A stretch of DNA of 64,000 nucleotides from Flectonema sp. DT1601. Its lineage: Eukaryota; Euglenozoa; Diplonemea; Diplonemida; Diplonemidae. Shown piece after piece: positions 12,402 through 21,716 of this stretch. Made by a program: the position numbers and the translations under genes. The DNA is taken from positions 868,001 through 932,000 of the forward strand of contig OZ025782.1 of assembly GCA_964019425.1 (NCBI GenBank). Reading direction: 5' to 3'. Under the pieces are notes generated by a model. It saw nothing but the letters and a program-made list of their open reading frames with translations. It searched no databases and had not been told where the DNA came from. Position 1 is the first letter of the stretch; each line of letters begins with the position of its first letter.

Positions 12402-13960
12402 TTTTCTTTCGTGGTATGACGGCTTTAGACACATGTGATTTATTTCATGAGAACGGTTTTATGGAATAGAAAAGTTTATTATACTCATCTCCTCCCCCAG
12501 ATCATTTCTTTTTTTTCTCTCTTTGTTTTCGACCTGTTTAGTCTCTGGGCAAGGTGGACAGCCTTCCAGCAGAAGCTATAAAAACACTACCTCTGTGATT
12601 GTGTCCTCTACTGGTGCGCGGTTACCCAGACCCCCCAGTTCTAGACTTGCTTAGTAATGTTCTAATTAAAACTTAGTTCGCAATCCAAACGGAACTAGTT
12701 TTCGACGCATAAATGAATCAGTCCGCATAAAGAACCTTTTTTTAAATTCTTCAAGAAAAAATCGTGAACTAATAATGGTTGCGCTTCTTTGATTTCTTTT
12801 TGCAGTAAAATAACTTTCAGTTCAGCTCCTCATTCCTGTCGGAAAATCAGGTGTCTGTCAGGTGCATACCATTTTTAATTTCACGATTATTTTATTGCTC
12901 CTCGGCACAATTCGTGACCAGGTCGTAAGTTAAGTTTCTGTTCCTTTTTTGCTGTTCGTTTATCCATTTGGTTGCAATTGGAGGTCAGTTCAGCTGCTCC
13001 TTTCTTTGCCTCAAGATCTCGCCCTTTTAATAAAATAAATAAACACATAAAAATAAACAGCACAATATCTCGTGTTTTGTTTGCATTCTTATTCATGCCT
13101 GATGCCTGATTGTGTCATTTCTTTCCGAAAGTTTGATGCGTTACAGCGCTCGTACCATGACGACCCTTGATTGCTTCAGATACCTGTGACATTCGGTTGT
13201 TGGCACTGCACAAACGCAACCGCTGCTTAACGACCCAACTTTGTAATATTCAAAAGCTGGATCGTATTAATACGTTGGACTGCGTTGGTATGAGCGTAAC
13301 GTTAACTTTACCGGTTTGTTCGGTTGTATACAAACAAATACAAGGTCTGGTGAGGTGCCGATTTCTTTTTATTTTTATTTTATTTTTTGTTTCCTGTTAA
13401 TTTCGTCATATTATCTTATCTCGTGTAGCTTCTTATGATTAGAACATAAGTCGACTCTGATTGGAGGAATAATAGTTCGAAGATTTGAATCCCCAAAACG
13501 ATGTGAATGGCTAAACTATTAAACTGGATCATGTTAAAAGGGTTTTGTTTTTATTACTTTCTTGACCTGGTGGTAGCATAACTAAAAATACTACACCAAT
13601 TTCCTTTAATTCAGCTGCTTACCATTCTTTAATCGTGGGTGGTTTGACAGGCAAGTCTTGTGATTAGAATGGCTAACTCAACGCTTTCAATTATAAACAT
13701 GTTATCCTCAATTGTCATCACATCGATTTGATATCGATCTGCGATCGCACACTTATTCCTTCTGTTGGTTTATTAATTAATAACTTACTAATTATTATTT
13801 TTCATTATTCAACAGCATGTACTGTAAGCCGTAATATCGTATCGTAGTGCCGTAATATTGAATTTGTCCATCCAAAATATTAATAGAAGATAGTCAGTCC
13901 CATCTCAAGTGTTGTTTTTGCCTTATTATATTCTACCCACAAGTATCAAAAAGATGTAAA

Positions 13961-15184
13961 ATGAGTTTTAATATTGTGATAAGTGCAGGCAGTAAAGGTG
14001 TTGTTAAAAAAGTATGGACACAATTAAAGGAATTAGGTGTGGACGTGAATGATGACATGCTACGATACGGTGATCATAAGATAGTACTCGATTTGAGGAA
14101 GGTAACTAGTGAACACATACAAGTTTTAAAATATGCAGACAAAGCATCCCTAGAGATTGCTTCAATGGTACTTAATGAGCACACCGATGTTGCAGAAATA
14201 GGAAATGCAGTGAGCAATATAAATTGGAGCGAGGCGGTGGGATCGTTCCAAGACTGGAACAACGAATCGCGTTTACCGACCAACTGGCTCCTGGCGAATA
14301 AATTTAAAAAAGGATTTACGCACGAGTATCGCTGCAACGTCGGTAACATTGTCAGACGTGCTATCGAAGATGGAATCTCAAGGGAAGGCCTACGCGAATA
14401 TGGAAAGTGTGCCTCTGATAGCAGTCCGATGGAAATTCAACTTATTCGTTCTGCGGAAAGTTGCAGGTTGTCACTTCAAATCGTCGCATTTGTTAAAAGA
14501 CGAACGGCAGTGGGCGTTCAAAAAGGTTTACACCACTCATTATGTTGGGGAATGGGGAAAGTAGCAGCAATAAATCCGACAGACGTTATTTGTGACCCGT
14601 GTTGTGGAAAGGGAAGTATCCTAACAGAATGCGCTTCATGGTTTCCTGCACTTCAATATATTGGAACAGATATTGATGGAGATCAGTTATCGGCAGCCGC
14701 TAACAATGCCAGAGTTCTCAATGCACATAATGTCGTTTCACGAATTTCTCTGTTGGAATGTGATGCTGGATGTTTACCCCTTCGTCCGGAATCTGTTGAT
14801 GTCGTGCTATCAGACCTCCCATTCGGTAGAAAATATGGAAGCTTGGAAAGCAACAGCCTTTTATATCCGTCCCTTTGTAAAGAGCTCGAAAGGATTCTAG
14901 TTCCTTCTGGTAGGGGGGTCTTGTTGACAAGCTTACATCAACTTGGGTGTCTTAAGGATGCTCTTTGTAGTGCTGGTCTCTTACTTGTTGAATCCGTTCA
15001 ATTTCAGTTCGGTGGATCGAACTCAACTAATTCAAATATTTGTGTCATGTGTTGTATTGTTAAAACGTCTTCGGATAATTGTAAGAAGCTGTTCGATATT
15101 GAACACTTGCATCTCTTAAATTCGAAATCAGATAACATTGGATGGATGAATGTAAAACCTTCGATGGTTCAATATTCCAAGTAG
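13961..15184 (+). CDS. THUMPD3/Trm14-like tRNA guanosine-N2 methyltransferase
   Basis: Predicted to form m2G in the tRNA acceptor/core region using S-adenosylmethionine; family members work with the TRMT112 partner. It has 407 residues and no introns. The N-terminal ~150 residues are a THUMP-like RNA-binding region (family-divergent). The Rossmann methyltransferase half begins near residue 175 (GVQKGLHHSLCWGM). Its SAM-binding motif I is DPCCGKGSI (residues ~211-219), with GTDIDGDQLSAAANNA next, and the catalytic motif IV is SDLPFGRKYGS (residues ~283-293), matching the SDLPFG form of THUMPD2/3 proteins. YPSLCKELERILVPSGRGVLLTS follows. It could be the THUMPD2-like U6-modifying relative rather than THUMPD3; the catalytic class is secure, the substrate is not. 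Confidence 0.88.
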   Translation: MSFNIVISAGSKGVVKKVWTQLKELGVDVNDDMLRYGDHKIVLDLRKVTSEHIQVLKYADKASLEIASMVLNEHTDVAEIGNAVSNINWSEAVGSFQDWNNESRLPTNWLLANKFKKGFTHEYRCNVGNIVRRAIEDGISREGLREYGKCASDSSPMEIQLIRSAESCRLSLQIVAFVKRRTAVGVQKGLHHSLCWGMGKVAAINPTDVICDPCCGKGSILTECASWFPALQYIGTDIDGDQLSAAANNARVLNAHNVVSRISLLECDAGCLPLRPESVDVVLSDLPFGRKYGSLESNSLLYPSLCKELERILVPSGRGVLLTSLHQLGCLKDALCSAGLLLVESVQFQFGGSNSTNSNICVMCCIVKTSSDNCKKLFDIEHLHLLNSKSDNIGWMNVKPSMVQYSK

Positions 15185-15325
15185 CGCCACATTTAGAACC
15201 TTTGTTGTTACAGAGTTCGTTGTGTCAGTCAATTATAGTAACTGCTACTGTAAAGATATAAGGGGAATAATGTTACCGGGTTATTATGTTTTCCAGATTG
15301 TTTAATCTTCACAAGAACTAAAACT

Positions 15326-16036
15326 ATGGGTAAGATTGGACACAGCATTGTTGGAGTCCTCAGCATTATTGTGGTTGTGTTTTGTGCATGCGTGCTGACT
15401 GACGGCCGGAGTATTGTAACTATTAGAACAGACACAAGGAGGATTCCGGTCAATCTTAATGGCGCTAACACGAATCTTGTCGTTCAGGAATTACCAGGAA
15501 TTGGATATCCTTACGGAATTGGTGTTTACCAGGACTCCAATGGAAGGAGTTGGGACGAGGGAGATGATTTTGCGGAATTAATTAACAGTACTTCTGGAGA
15601 ACTCGCACGTCGCTCTTCGCACATCACGCAGCTCTTTGGATGTGATGACCACCAGAAGAGAGGTCAACTTGTACTTGCTGCTGTATTCATGTGCCTCATT
15701 TCCTCTACCGTGGCTGTGATCGCGAGTTTAAGAGGGGTTGCTGCCGGAGGTAGAATCTCTGGAATTGTCTCCATTGCTTTCCAGATTTTTAACTTTGTTT
15801 TCTTCCTCATTGGTATGGCTGCTGGAGCATCCTTTTACAACGAAGAGTTTGAGTGTAAATCTGACAATACCATCGTATTTGACCTCAAAGTAGCTGACTA
15901 CTTCGACCTCAGCTACGCTCTTCCGTTTCTTGTTGTTGGTATCATTGTATCAATAATTAATATTGTAGTATTGTGCGCAAGCAGAAGTTTAGAAGCAGCA
16001 GAAAAGAACGCACCTGACGACAGCGAAAGCTGTTAA
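15326..16036 (+). CDS. Four-helix integral membrane protein (tetraspan-like)
   Basis: 236 residues. TM1 or signal anchor is at about residues 7-25 (IVGVLSIIVVVFCACVL). A ~85-residue outer loop contains YPYGIGVYQDSNG and one NST glycosylation site. TM2 is at ~110-133, TM3 at ~147-170 and TM4 at ~197-220, with a short Cys-containing loop between TM3 and TM4 (YNEEFEC) and an acidic tail. The topology is like claudin/tetraspan or amastin-type surface proteins, and FGCDDHQKRGQ before TM2 recalls them. No diagnostic motif is complete, so I leave the family open. It follows the methyltransferase by 141 bp on the same strand. Confidence 0.75.
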   Translation: MGKIGHSIVGVLSIIVVVFCACVLTDGRSIVTIRTDTRRIPVNLNGANTNLVVQELPGIGYPYGIGVYQDSNGRSWDEGDDFAELINSTSGELARRSSHITQLFGCDDHQKRGQLVLAAVFMCLISSTVAVIASLRGVAAGGRISGIVSIAFQIFNFVFFLIGMAAGASFYNEEFECKSDNTIVFDLKVADYFDLSYALPFLVVGIIVSIINIVVLCASRSLEAAEKNAPDDSESC

Positions 16037-16768
16037 GCTGTCGTTCTCATATCCTCTCGTTTGTTTGCAAAGACTTGAGTATCGGCAACTGTGATACTCA
16101 TGTCGACCCATTTCAAGTCGAGCAAACAAACCCATGAAGGAACAATCAAACAAAAGCTATAGAATAAAAGCATTTTATTGTGAATCGGCAATGTCGCTTC
16201 TCGAGTCGTGGAGTCAGTGCCGAACCATTGCTGCTAGTTGTTAATTAAACATCACTCCTCTCTTATTTTCTTTCTGGTTATCAGCCGACGGGATGCTCCA
16301 ATTGCTAACTGCGGAAATCAAAGTCCTGCTGTTATCCCTTTTGTTCAATACTGAAAAATAGCCGCATTCACTTTTGTGTTGGCTACGTCAGATCGTTGGA
16401 CATGGTTGTGAGTTTCTTACAAAGTATATAATACAAGTACGTTTGTTAACAGGCAACACAATAACCCTTACGAGATAAACCATTTCTCTTTAGTTTTGCA
16501 AACCATCCTTCTACAGAAGTATTGATATCTTTTTGGGAATCGAACATATTACGCCTCTAACGAGTAAACTTTAAAGATGTAGCTTTCAACAACAACCCAA
16601 ACAAGGGATAGAATAGCTGCTGCGAAAGTGAAGGCTGAGAATAATTGTATCCGCGGAGACACCAAAAATGATACCTAAGAACCGCAAGGCAACACCGGAA
16701 GGCCAAAAGTGTGTTGAATTACAACGATTTCTGCTCCCAATCTAGTATATTTCTCAGGTAGAAAGAAA
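16037..16768. other. Intergenic region, nothing recognised
   Basis: About 730 bp with an AATAAA signal near 16164 that probably serves the membrane-protein gene. No supported frame, RNA gene or repeat was found. Confidence 0.5.
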
Positions 16769-17941
16769 ATGCAGATCTCAATTTCGTTCCCTGATACGGA
16801 ATTTCCCGACGTTGTTTTCACAGCTGTCGCAAGTTCGCTCGTGTGAGAGCCATTGCAAGCGGCAGCAGATGAGTGGGATGTCGATGCCGACTTTCTTGAA
16901 ATTTCTTTCGCAGGAAAGCAGCTTCCGGCAGACAGCCGACTTCTTTCACACGGTGTGGAGGCCGATGCGCTGTTGGATGTATCGATGATACGCATGCTTG
17001 GAGTGGTGTGGTTCACAGATGCTAAAAAGAGAGCGAAAATAACAATAAAGTCGGATGAGATTTTGAGGCTAAACACCCCCACATTCGCTGTGGAAGGCTG
17101 TCTTTATTTCGAGGGCGAATGGATGCTGCCTGAAGTCACAAACATTTCGTTCGACAATGCTACTTCTGCTTCTTCAGTCACTTCTGTTTCAGACAAGTTC
17201 TTATTTTCAGCATCGGAACTCGCAGAGGTCAGTCTGGCTGGTCTTAAATACGTCACAACTATCGGTAATGATTTCTTCTCGGAGTGCAGTTCACTTACAC
17301 ACGTGGACTCTGCGAGCTTCACCTGTGTGAGGTCTATTGGTGTTAGTTTTCTAGAAAAGTGTCTCTTACTTACAGACCTGGATTTGTCAGGTTGGAACAG
17401 TGTATCTTCTATTGGAGAAAGTTTTCTATCAGAGTGTTCTTCCCTTGTAACCCTTGATCTGTCGGGATTCAGCAATCTCACAGCTGTAAACAATTATTTT
17501 CTAGCGTGGTGTTCGTCTCTCATATCTGTAGATTTATCAGGACTCAGCAACGTTACTTCTGTTGGCAATCGATTTCTACAATGTTGTTCATCCCTCAAAG
17601 AGGTGGACATATCAGTCCTCAGCAATATTGTCGCTGTAGAGGATTCCTTTTTATCGGGCTGTTCGTCACTTACAGAGTTAGATTTAGGCGGCCTCAACGG
17701 AGTTAAGTCCATTGGGGATTTCTTTGTATCTAATTGTTCGTCATTGTCGATCTTGGAGCTGGAAGGTCTCGGCAACGTTGAGTCTGTTGGCTGTTCTTTT
17801 GTGAGTTTTTGCCCGTCTCTTCGGAACCCAGATTTAAATTGGTTGGAGAGTCTCAAACATTGCGAATCAGAATTCGTATACGGTTCAGGTTTTTGTCCTT
17901 TTGAACGGGAGGACTTCCTCGAGAACTTATTCAATAAATAA
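16769..17941 (+). pseudogene. Ubiquitin-like + BspA-type leucine-rich-repeat protein, with an in-frame nonsense codon
   Basis: The ATG at 16769 starts a ubiquitin-like fold (MQISISFPDTEFPD), and the same frame continues to LEISFAGKQLPADSRLLSHG, which parallels the FAGKQLEDGRTLSDYN segment of ubiquitin. Codon 26 is TGA, after SSLV and before EPLQAAADEW, so the reading frame is otherwise intact. From about 17200 to 17880 there are some nine repeats of 24 residues of the form S-x-x-F-L-x-x-C-S-S-L-x-x-L-D-L-S-G-L-x-N-V, typical of BspA-like LRRs of surface or binding proteins. The frame ends at TAA (17939). A single C-to-T change (CGA to TGA) would explain the stop. No ATG rescues the domain downstream before the LRR linker. 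Alternatives are a recent pseudogene, polymorphism, or programmed readthrough. Confidence 0.75.
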
Positions 17942-18809
17942 GAGCAGCAATTACAATTGTGATATTTTAATAAGAAGAGGAATTATTTGATTGTAAACAA
18001 TGAAGGACGCTCTGCAGTCTGAGCCCGAGGAGCAGCAGTAGCAAGTACAAAAGCAATATGTATCTTTGATGCAACAATCAAAACGTGCAGCGACGTTGAC
18101 GACAATTATTTGTCTCCCTCATTTGATTCTGCCATCCTTCTGCTAGCGCGTACAAACGAAGCCAATGGCATTCTTCTTTCGAAGCAAAAAATAGCTCCAT
18201 TATTGTACGTGATCATAATTTATCAAATAATTTCCGTTTGAACTCACAAATTGACAGCAAAGATCGCTCATTATTATTTACGACGTTTGAAAGTTAGATA
18301 AAAAGTGTTCAGATCTTATTGAAATCATGAATTCAATGAACTATTATTATGTTAAGGGTTAAAATGAAAGTTAGACAACACACGTAAACCTCATTTAGCT
18401 TTCTCAGTTGAAGGCGGTTCGCGGTTTCGTGCAAACAAATCAGCTTTATAACGAATTTCTGTGAAGTAAAGTAATTAGTCTTTTTTCTTCTCAGCAGATC
18501 ACGCGAAGATGATGAAGGACGAGTCGCTCGCTAAAACTAAACGATTGGAAGGATGTTCCCGTTGTTTAATTTTGTTTTCTTTTTAATTCTTCTGAAGTAT
18601 GGAATCTACGCAATCGATTTCAAATAGGCATCTTAATAATATCTCTTACAGGTTACTTTTATATGGTTTTATAAAATTGATAATAAAAGTATGTTTCCTA
18701 ATACCCTACTCTTAACAGATGTCCTCCTTGGCACTTCTTCAACAAACACTCATTCTAAATTTCCTCGAGTGGTTAATATCATTTCTTCTGCTTCAGCTTC
18801 ACCAAAAAC
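17942..18809. other. Intergenic region before the GH116 gene
   Basis: About 870 bp of AT-rich sequence. It presumably holds the 3' end of the LRR gene and the promoter of the GH116 gene. No frame, repeat or RNA gene recognised. Confidence 0.5.
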
Positions 18810-21716
18810 ATGAGAATTCCATCCGCTGTTGCGGCACTGACGCTGGGTCTCTCCCAAACGGCAGGCGCCGACCTGACTGCGATGCTGCAGTCGGCAACGT
18901 TTCTGAATGAGGGAGTTTGGACAAACACCAGCGGGACTGCAGTCGTGATCCAAGAAGGACTTTACCTCGAGCCGGAGAACATAACGAAAGCTGAATTCGC
19001 ATGGGCTGATATAAGCTTGACACCGCAGGTATACTCGAACAGAGTGAATGAATGGAAGCCAAGTGCCACTAAGCAGGGAGTTGACTTGCCTGGAAATGAT
19101 TTGTCGCAAGTAACAGTCGCAACTCAGTCTGATTGCGACAACGCCTGCCACGGAAACGTGAACTGTCGTGCGTGGGTGTTTGCCCCCAAGGCCCCGACAA
19201 AGTTTGGAAGTTGTGAGAAGGGGAGAACCTGCTGCTACCTAAAGAATGGAATTCCAACTGGGATCACCTCGACCTTTCCGTTGTTCTCTCGTGTTGTGAG
19301 AATGTCTTACGGTGAGGACGATGCGCACCCAGCCATCGGAATACGGTCTGCCCCGCCTTTAGGAGGCCTCGCGACGGGAACGATCGAACTTCGTGCCGAC
19401 GGAACCCTCACCGCCTGGACTGTTGAGAATAACAGCCCCGGTGGTTCTGCTAAATTCCCAAAGCAAAAGCACGCCTTCTTCGCTGCCCGTGTCCAGGACG
19501 GTCCGAAGACCTGGTCCCGCGTCCTCCAGACGCATCCTGAGGGATCCGTTTCGGGATCGGGGGTGTCGGAGATGCACTTCGGGGGTTCACCACCGATGAC
19601 CCGCCTGCAAGTGAAGGATGCCGCGCAACCGAACGTCGACATTTCCCTGTTCGGATACGGTCGTTTGTCCTCCGGCAACATGAACAAGTCGCACCATCCT
19701 GCGATTGCGTTCTCGATGGTTTTCACCAACAAGGGTTCAAAGTCTGTGAACGTGGCTTCTCTTTTCAACCTGCCAACGTACAACGAGAACATCAACAGGG
19801 ACGGTACGGTGTTGTCGACATTCAGCACCGATTCGGAGGTTGCTTGCATGTCGAGGTGCACTGCTGATGCGGCGTGTGGTAGTTGGAAGTTAGTTAAGAA
19901 CACTTGTTCGTTGATCAAGGAGATGCCGTACTACGCATTCATGGACGGAGTAAACAGCGGGACTCCTGTGACGGTGTCGAAGAAGAGCCCATTGTGCGTC
20001 GGTCTGGACAAGAGGGGAAATGCTGCGATGTCTGGAGGATACACGGTGTGCGGTACTGGCGGGAAGGTCACCGTGGGAAGCGGTTCGAAGAAGTCATTTG
20101 GGCAGTTTTCTGCTGACGGGTTCCTCGACAACACCGTTGTGCTGGACGACTCGATCTCGCTGTCTGTGAACGAGACGGTGGCAGCTGGCGAGACGGTGAC
20201 TTTGACGATCGTCCTTGGGTACTACTTTCCGAACCACAACTACTTGAACCAAATACTGGGCAACCAGTACACTAAGTTGTTCACTTCGGCGACGGACTCG
20301 GCTGAGCAGCTGATGTCTGGGCTGACAGATGTGGTTGCCGATGCGCTTGCGATCCAGAACCCGCTTCTGAAGAGCACCCTTCCGGATTGGTTGTCTGATA
20401 CGTTGATTGGTCAGCTTCACCACATGAGGTCTGCGATGTGGTTCCATGATGGACGTTGGAGGCAGTGGGAGGCCTACGACTGTGTGAATGTGGACTCCGT
20501 TCACAACGACGGGGAGCGTCACATTCCGTACATCATGTTGTTCCCTGAGTCGACGAAGAGCAAGGTAATTGGATGGGGTAAGACACAGCTCGCTAACGGA
20601 ATGATTCAGGAGCAGTTGGCGTGCGGCTGCATGGGTGGAATTGATCCTCACTTCGAACACGGTTGTGGAAGAGTGATGTCTGACGTATCTTCGATGTACA
20701 TTGTTTACTTGTTGGAGCTTCTGAGATGGAACAACGACCAGGACTTTGTAAAGGAGTGGTTCCCAACTGCGAAGAAGGCTGCCGACTGGCACATTTCCGT
20801 CTCGACATTCCACAACCTGCCGTACAAGTTGCAGACCACCTACGACGTGCTCGCCCTCAACCAGTACGAAACCTGTTCTTACTCTGCTGTATTCCACATT
20901 CTTGCTATGAGAAGTATGGCTGAGCTGTGCGTGTTCATGGGTGAGACTGCGGAGGCCAAGAAGTACAACGACGCTGCGAAAGCTGCGCAGGAATCGTTTG
21001 AGAGCATCATGTGGAATGAGGAACTTGGTGCTTACATGGCGTACTATGGAGGAAACGGGACCATCATGGCTGACACTTTCTATGCGCAGGTGTTAGCGTA
21101 TACTGTCGGTTTGGAGACGCTTGTAAACGAGACGAGACTCATGAAGCACTTGGAGACTGAGCAGAAGGTGAACTTCGATGGTGTCGGTCTTCAGATTCTG
21201 ACAGGACGTGCTGGACACACTGACCCTGACATCTGGATGATGGCCAACGGTGATCACGGGGCTTTGTTGCTCCGCAATGCGAAGACGAGCAGCGATGTGG
21301 AGCGCGCGTTGTCGGAAACTGAGACGCCGTTCAAGAGAATCCGAACAGGTTTGAATGATGTTTGGAATGCGGCCGGCATCCTCAGAGGAAACTATGGAAG
21401 GTTCCCGGGATCGAACTACTTCACATCTCACTACGGGTACTACATGACCGTGTGGCATGCGATGTTGGCGATGACGAAGCAGGTAGTGAACCTTCCTGAG
21501 GGAACTGTGTCCTTCGACCCCGCGTTCGCGACAAGCGAAGAGTACTCGCTGCCTGTGTTCATTCCGGGTGTCGTTGGTGAGCTCAGCAACGACCAGAAGC
21601 AGTGGAAGCTTTGCCTCACTGCGGGAACCCTCGCTGATGTCACAGTCACGGTGAATGGTAAGTCTGCTCCGAAGACGACCCTTTCTGCTCCGAACTGTGT
21701 TTCGGTTGCCTGGTGA
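18810..21716 (+). CDS. Secreted GH116 (GBA2-like) beta-glucosidase/glucosylceramidase-like enzyme with PAN-like inserts
   Basis: 968 residues, no intron. A signal peptide (MRIPSAVAALTLGLSQTAGA) suggests secretion or lysosomal sorting, unlike cytosolic animal GBA2. GH116 enzymes retain and hydrolyse beta-glucosides, including glucosylceramide. The N-terminal beta domain includes GGLATGTIELRADGTLTAW. The alpha/alpha-barrel starts near residue 520. Glu554 in RQWEAYDCVNV aligns with the family nucleophile region, and Asp679 in TTYDVLAL aligns with the general acid in the GBA2 TYDGW motif. Two cysteine-rich PAN/apple-like segments interrupt the beta domain, at about residues 95-145 (CDNACHGNVNC) and 340-375 (CMSRCTADAACGSW); these usually bind sugars or proteins. 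The gene is visibly richer in G+C than its flanks (by eye about half against a third), with codon use unlike its neighbours. Confidence 0.85.
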   Translation: MRIPSAVAALTLGLSQTAGADLTAMLQSATFLNEGVWTNTSGTAVVIQEGLYLEPENITKAEFAWADISLTPQVYSNRVNEWKPSATKQGVDLPGNDLSQVTVATQSDCDNACHGNVNCRAWVFAPKAPTKFGSCEKGRTCCYLKNGIPTGITSTFPLFSRVVRMSYGEDDAHPAIGIRSAPPLGGLATGTIELRADGTLTAWTVENNSPGGSAKFPKQKHAFFAARVQDGPKTWSRVLQTHPEGSVSGSGVSEMHFGGSPPMTRLQVKDAAQPNVDISLFGYGRLSSGNMNKSHHPAIAFSMVFTNKGSKSVNVASLFNLPTYNENINRDGTVLSTFSTDSEVACMSRCTADAACGSWKLVKNTCSLIKEMPYYAFMDGVNSGTPVTVSKKSPLCVGLDKRGNAAMSGGYTVCGTGGKVTVGSGSKKSFGQFSADGFLDNTVVLDDSISLSVNETVAAGETVTLTIVLGYYFPNHNYLNQILGNQYTKLFTSATDSAEQLMSGLTDVVADALAIQNPLLKSTLPDWLSDTLIGQLHHMRSAMWFHDGRWRQWEAYDCVNVDSVHNDGERHIPYIMLFPESTKSKVIGWGKTQLANGMIQEQLACGCMGGIDPHFEHGCGRVMSDVSSMYIVYLLELLRWNNDQDFVKEWFPTAKKAADWHISVSTFHNLPYKLQTTYDVLALNQYETCSYSAVFHILAMRSMAELCVFMGETAEAKKYNDAAKAAQESFESIMWNEELGAYMAYYGGNGTIMADTFYAQVLAYTVGLETLVNETRLMKHLETEQKVNFDGVGLQILTGRAGHTDPDIWMMANGDHGALLLRNAKTSSDVERALSETETPFKRIRTGLNDVWNAAGILRGNYGRFPGSNYFTSHYGYYMTVWHAMLAMTKQVVNLPEGTVSFDPAFATSEEYSLPVFIPGVVGELSNDQKQWKLCLTAGTLADVTVTVNGKSAPKTTLSAPNCVSVAW

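Larger units (their letters stand above)
9985..13960. other. About 4 kb without a convincing gene
   Basis: Longest gene-poor stretch of the left block. It holds long T tracts (10480-10530 and 10585-10640), AT-rich sequence and only short open frames. I checked both strands for family signatures and tRNA boxes and found none. Possible contents are given separately: a small secreted-protein frame on the minus strand (10995-11282) and a hairpin followed by T6 (12376-12395). 5' and 3' untranslated sequence of the flanking genes, or a non-coding RNA, would fit. Confidence 0.5.

Noticed and set aside
15326-16036. Amastin, which would imply a kinetoplastid
   Set aside because: The four-helix layout fits, but the full amastin signature is missing, and the cis-spliced introns in CNOT1, SFT2, pICln and DNA2 argue against a kinetoplastid.
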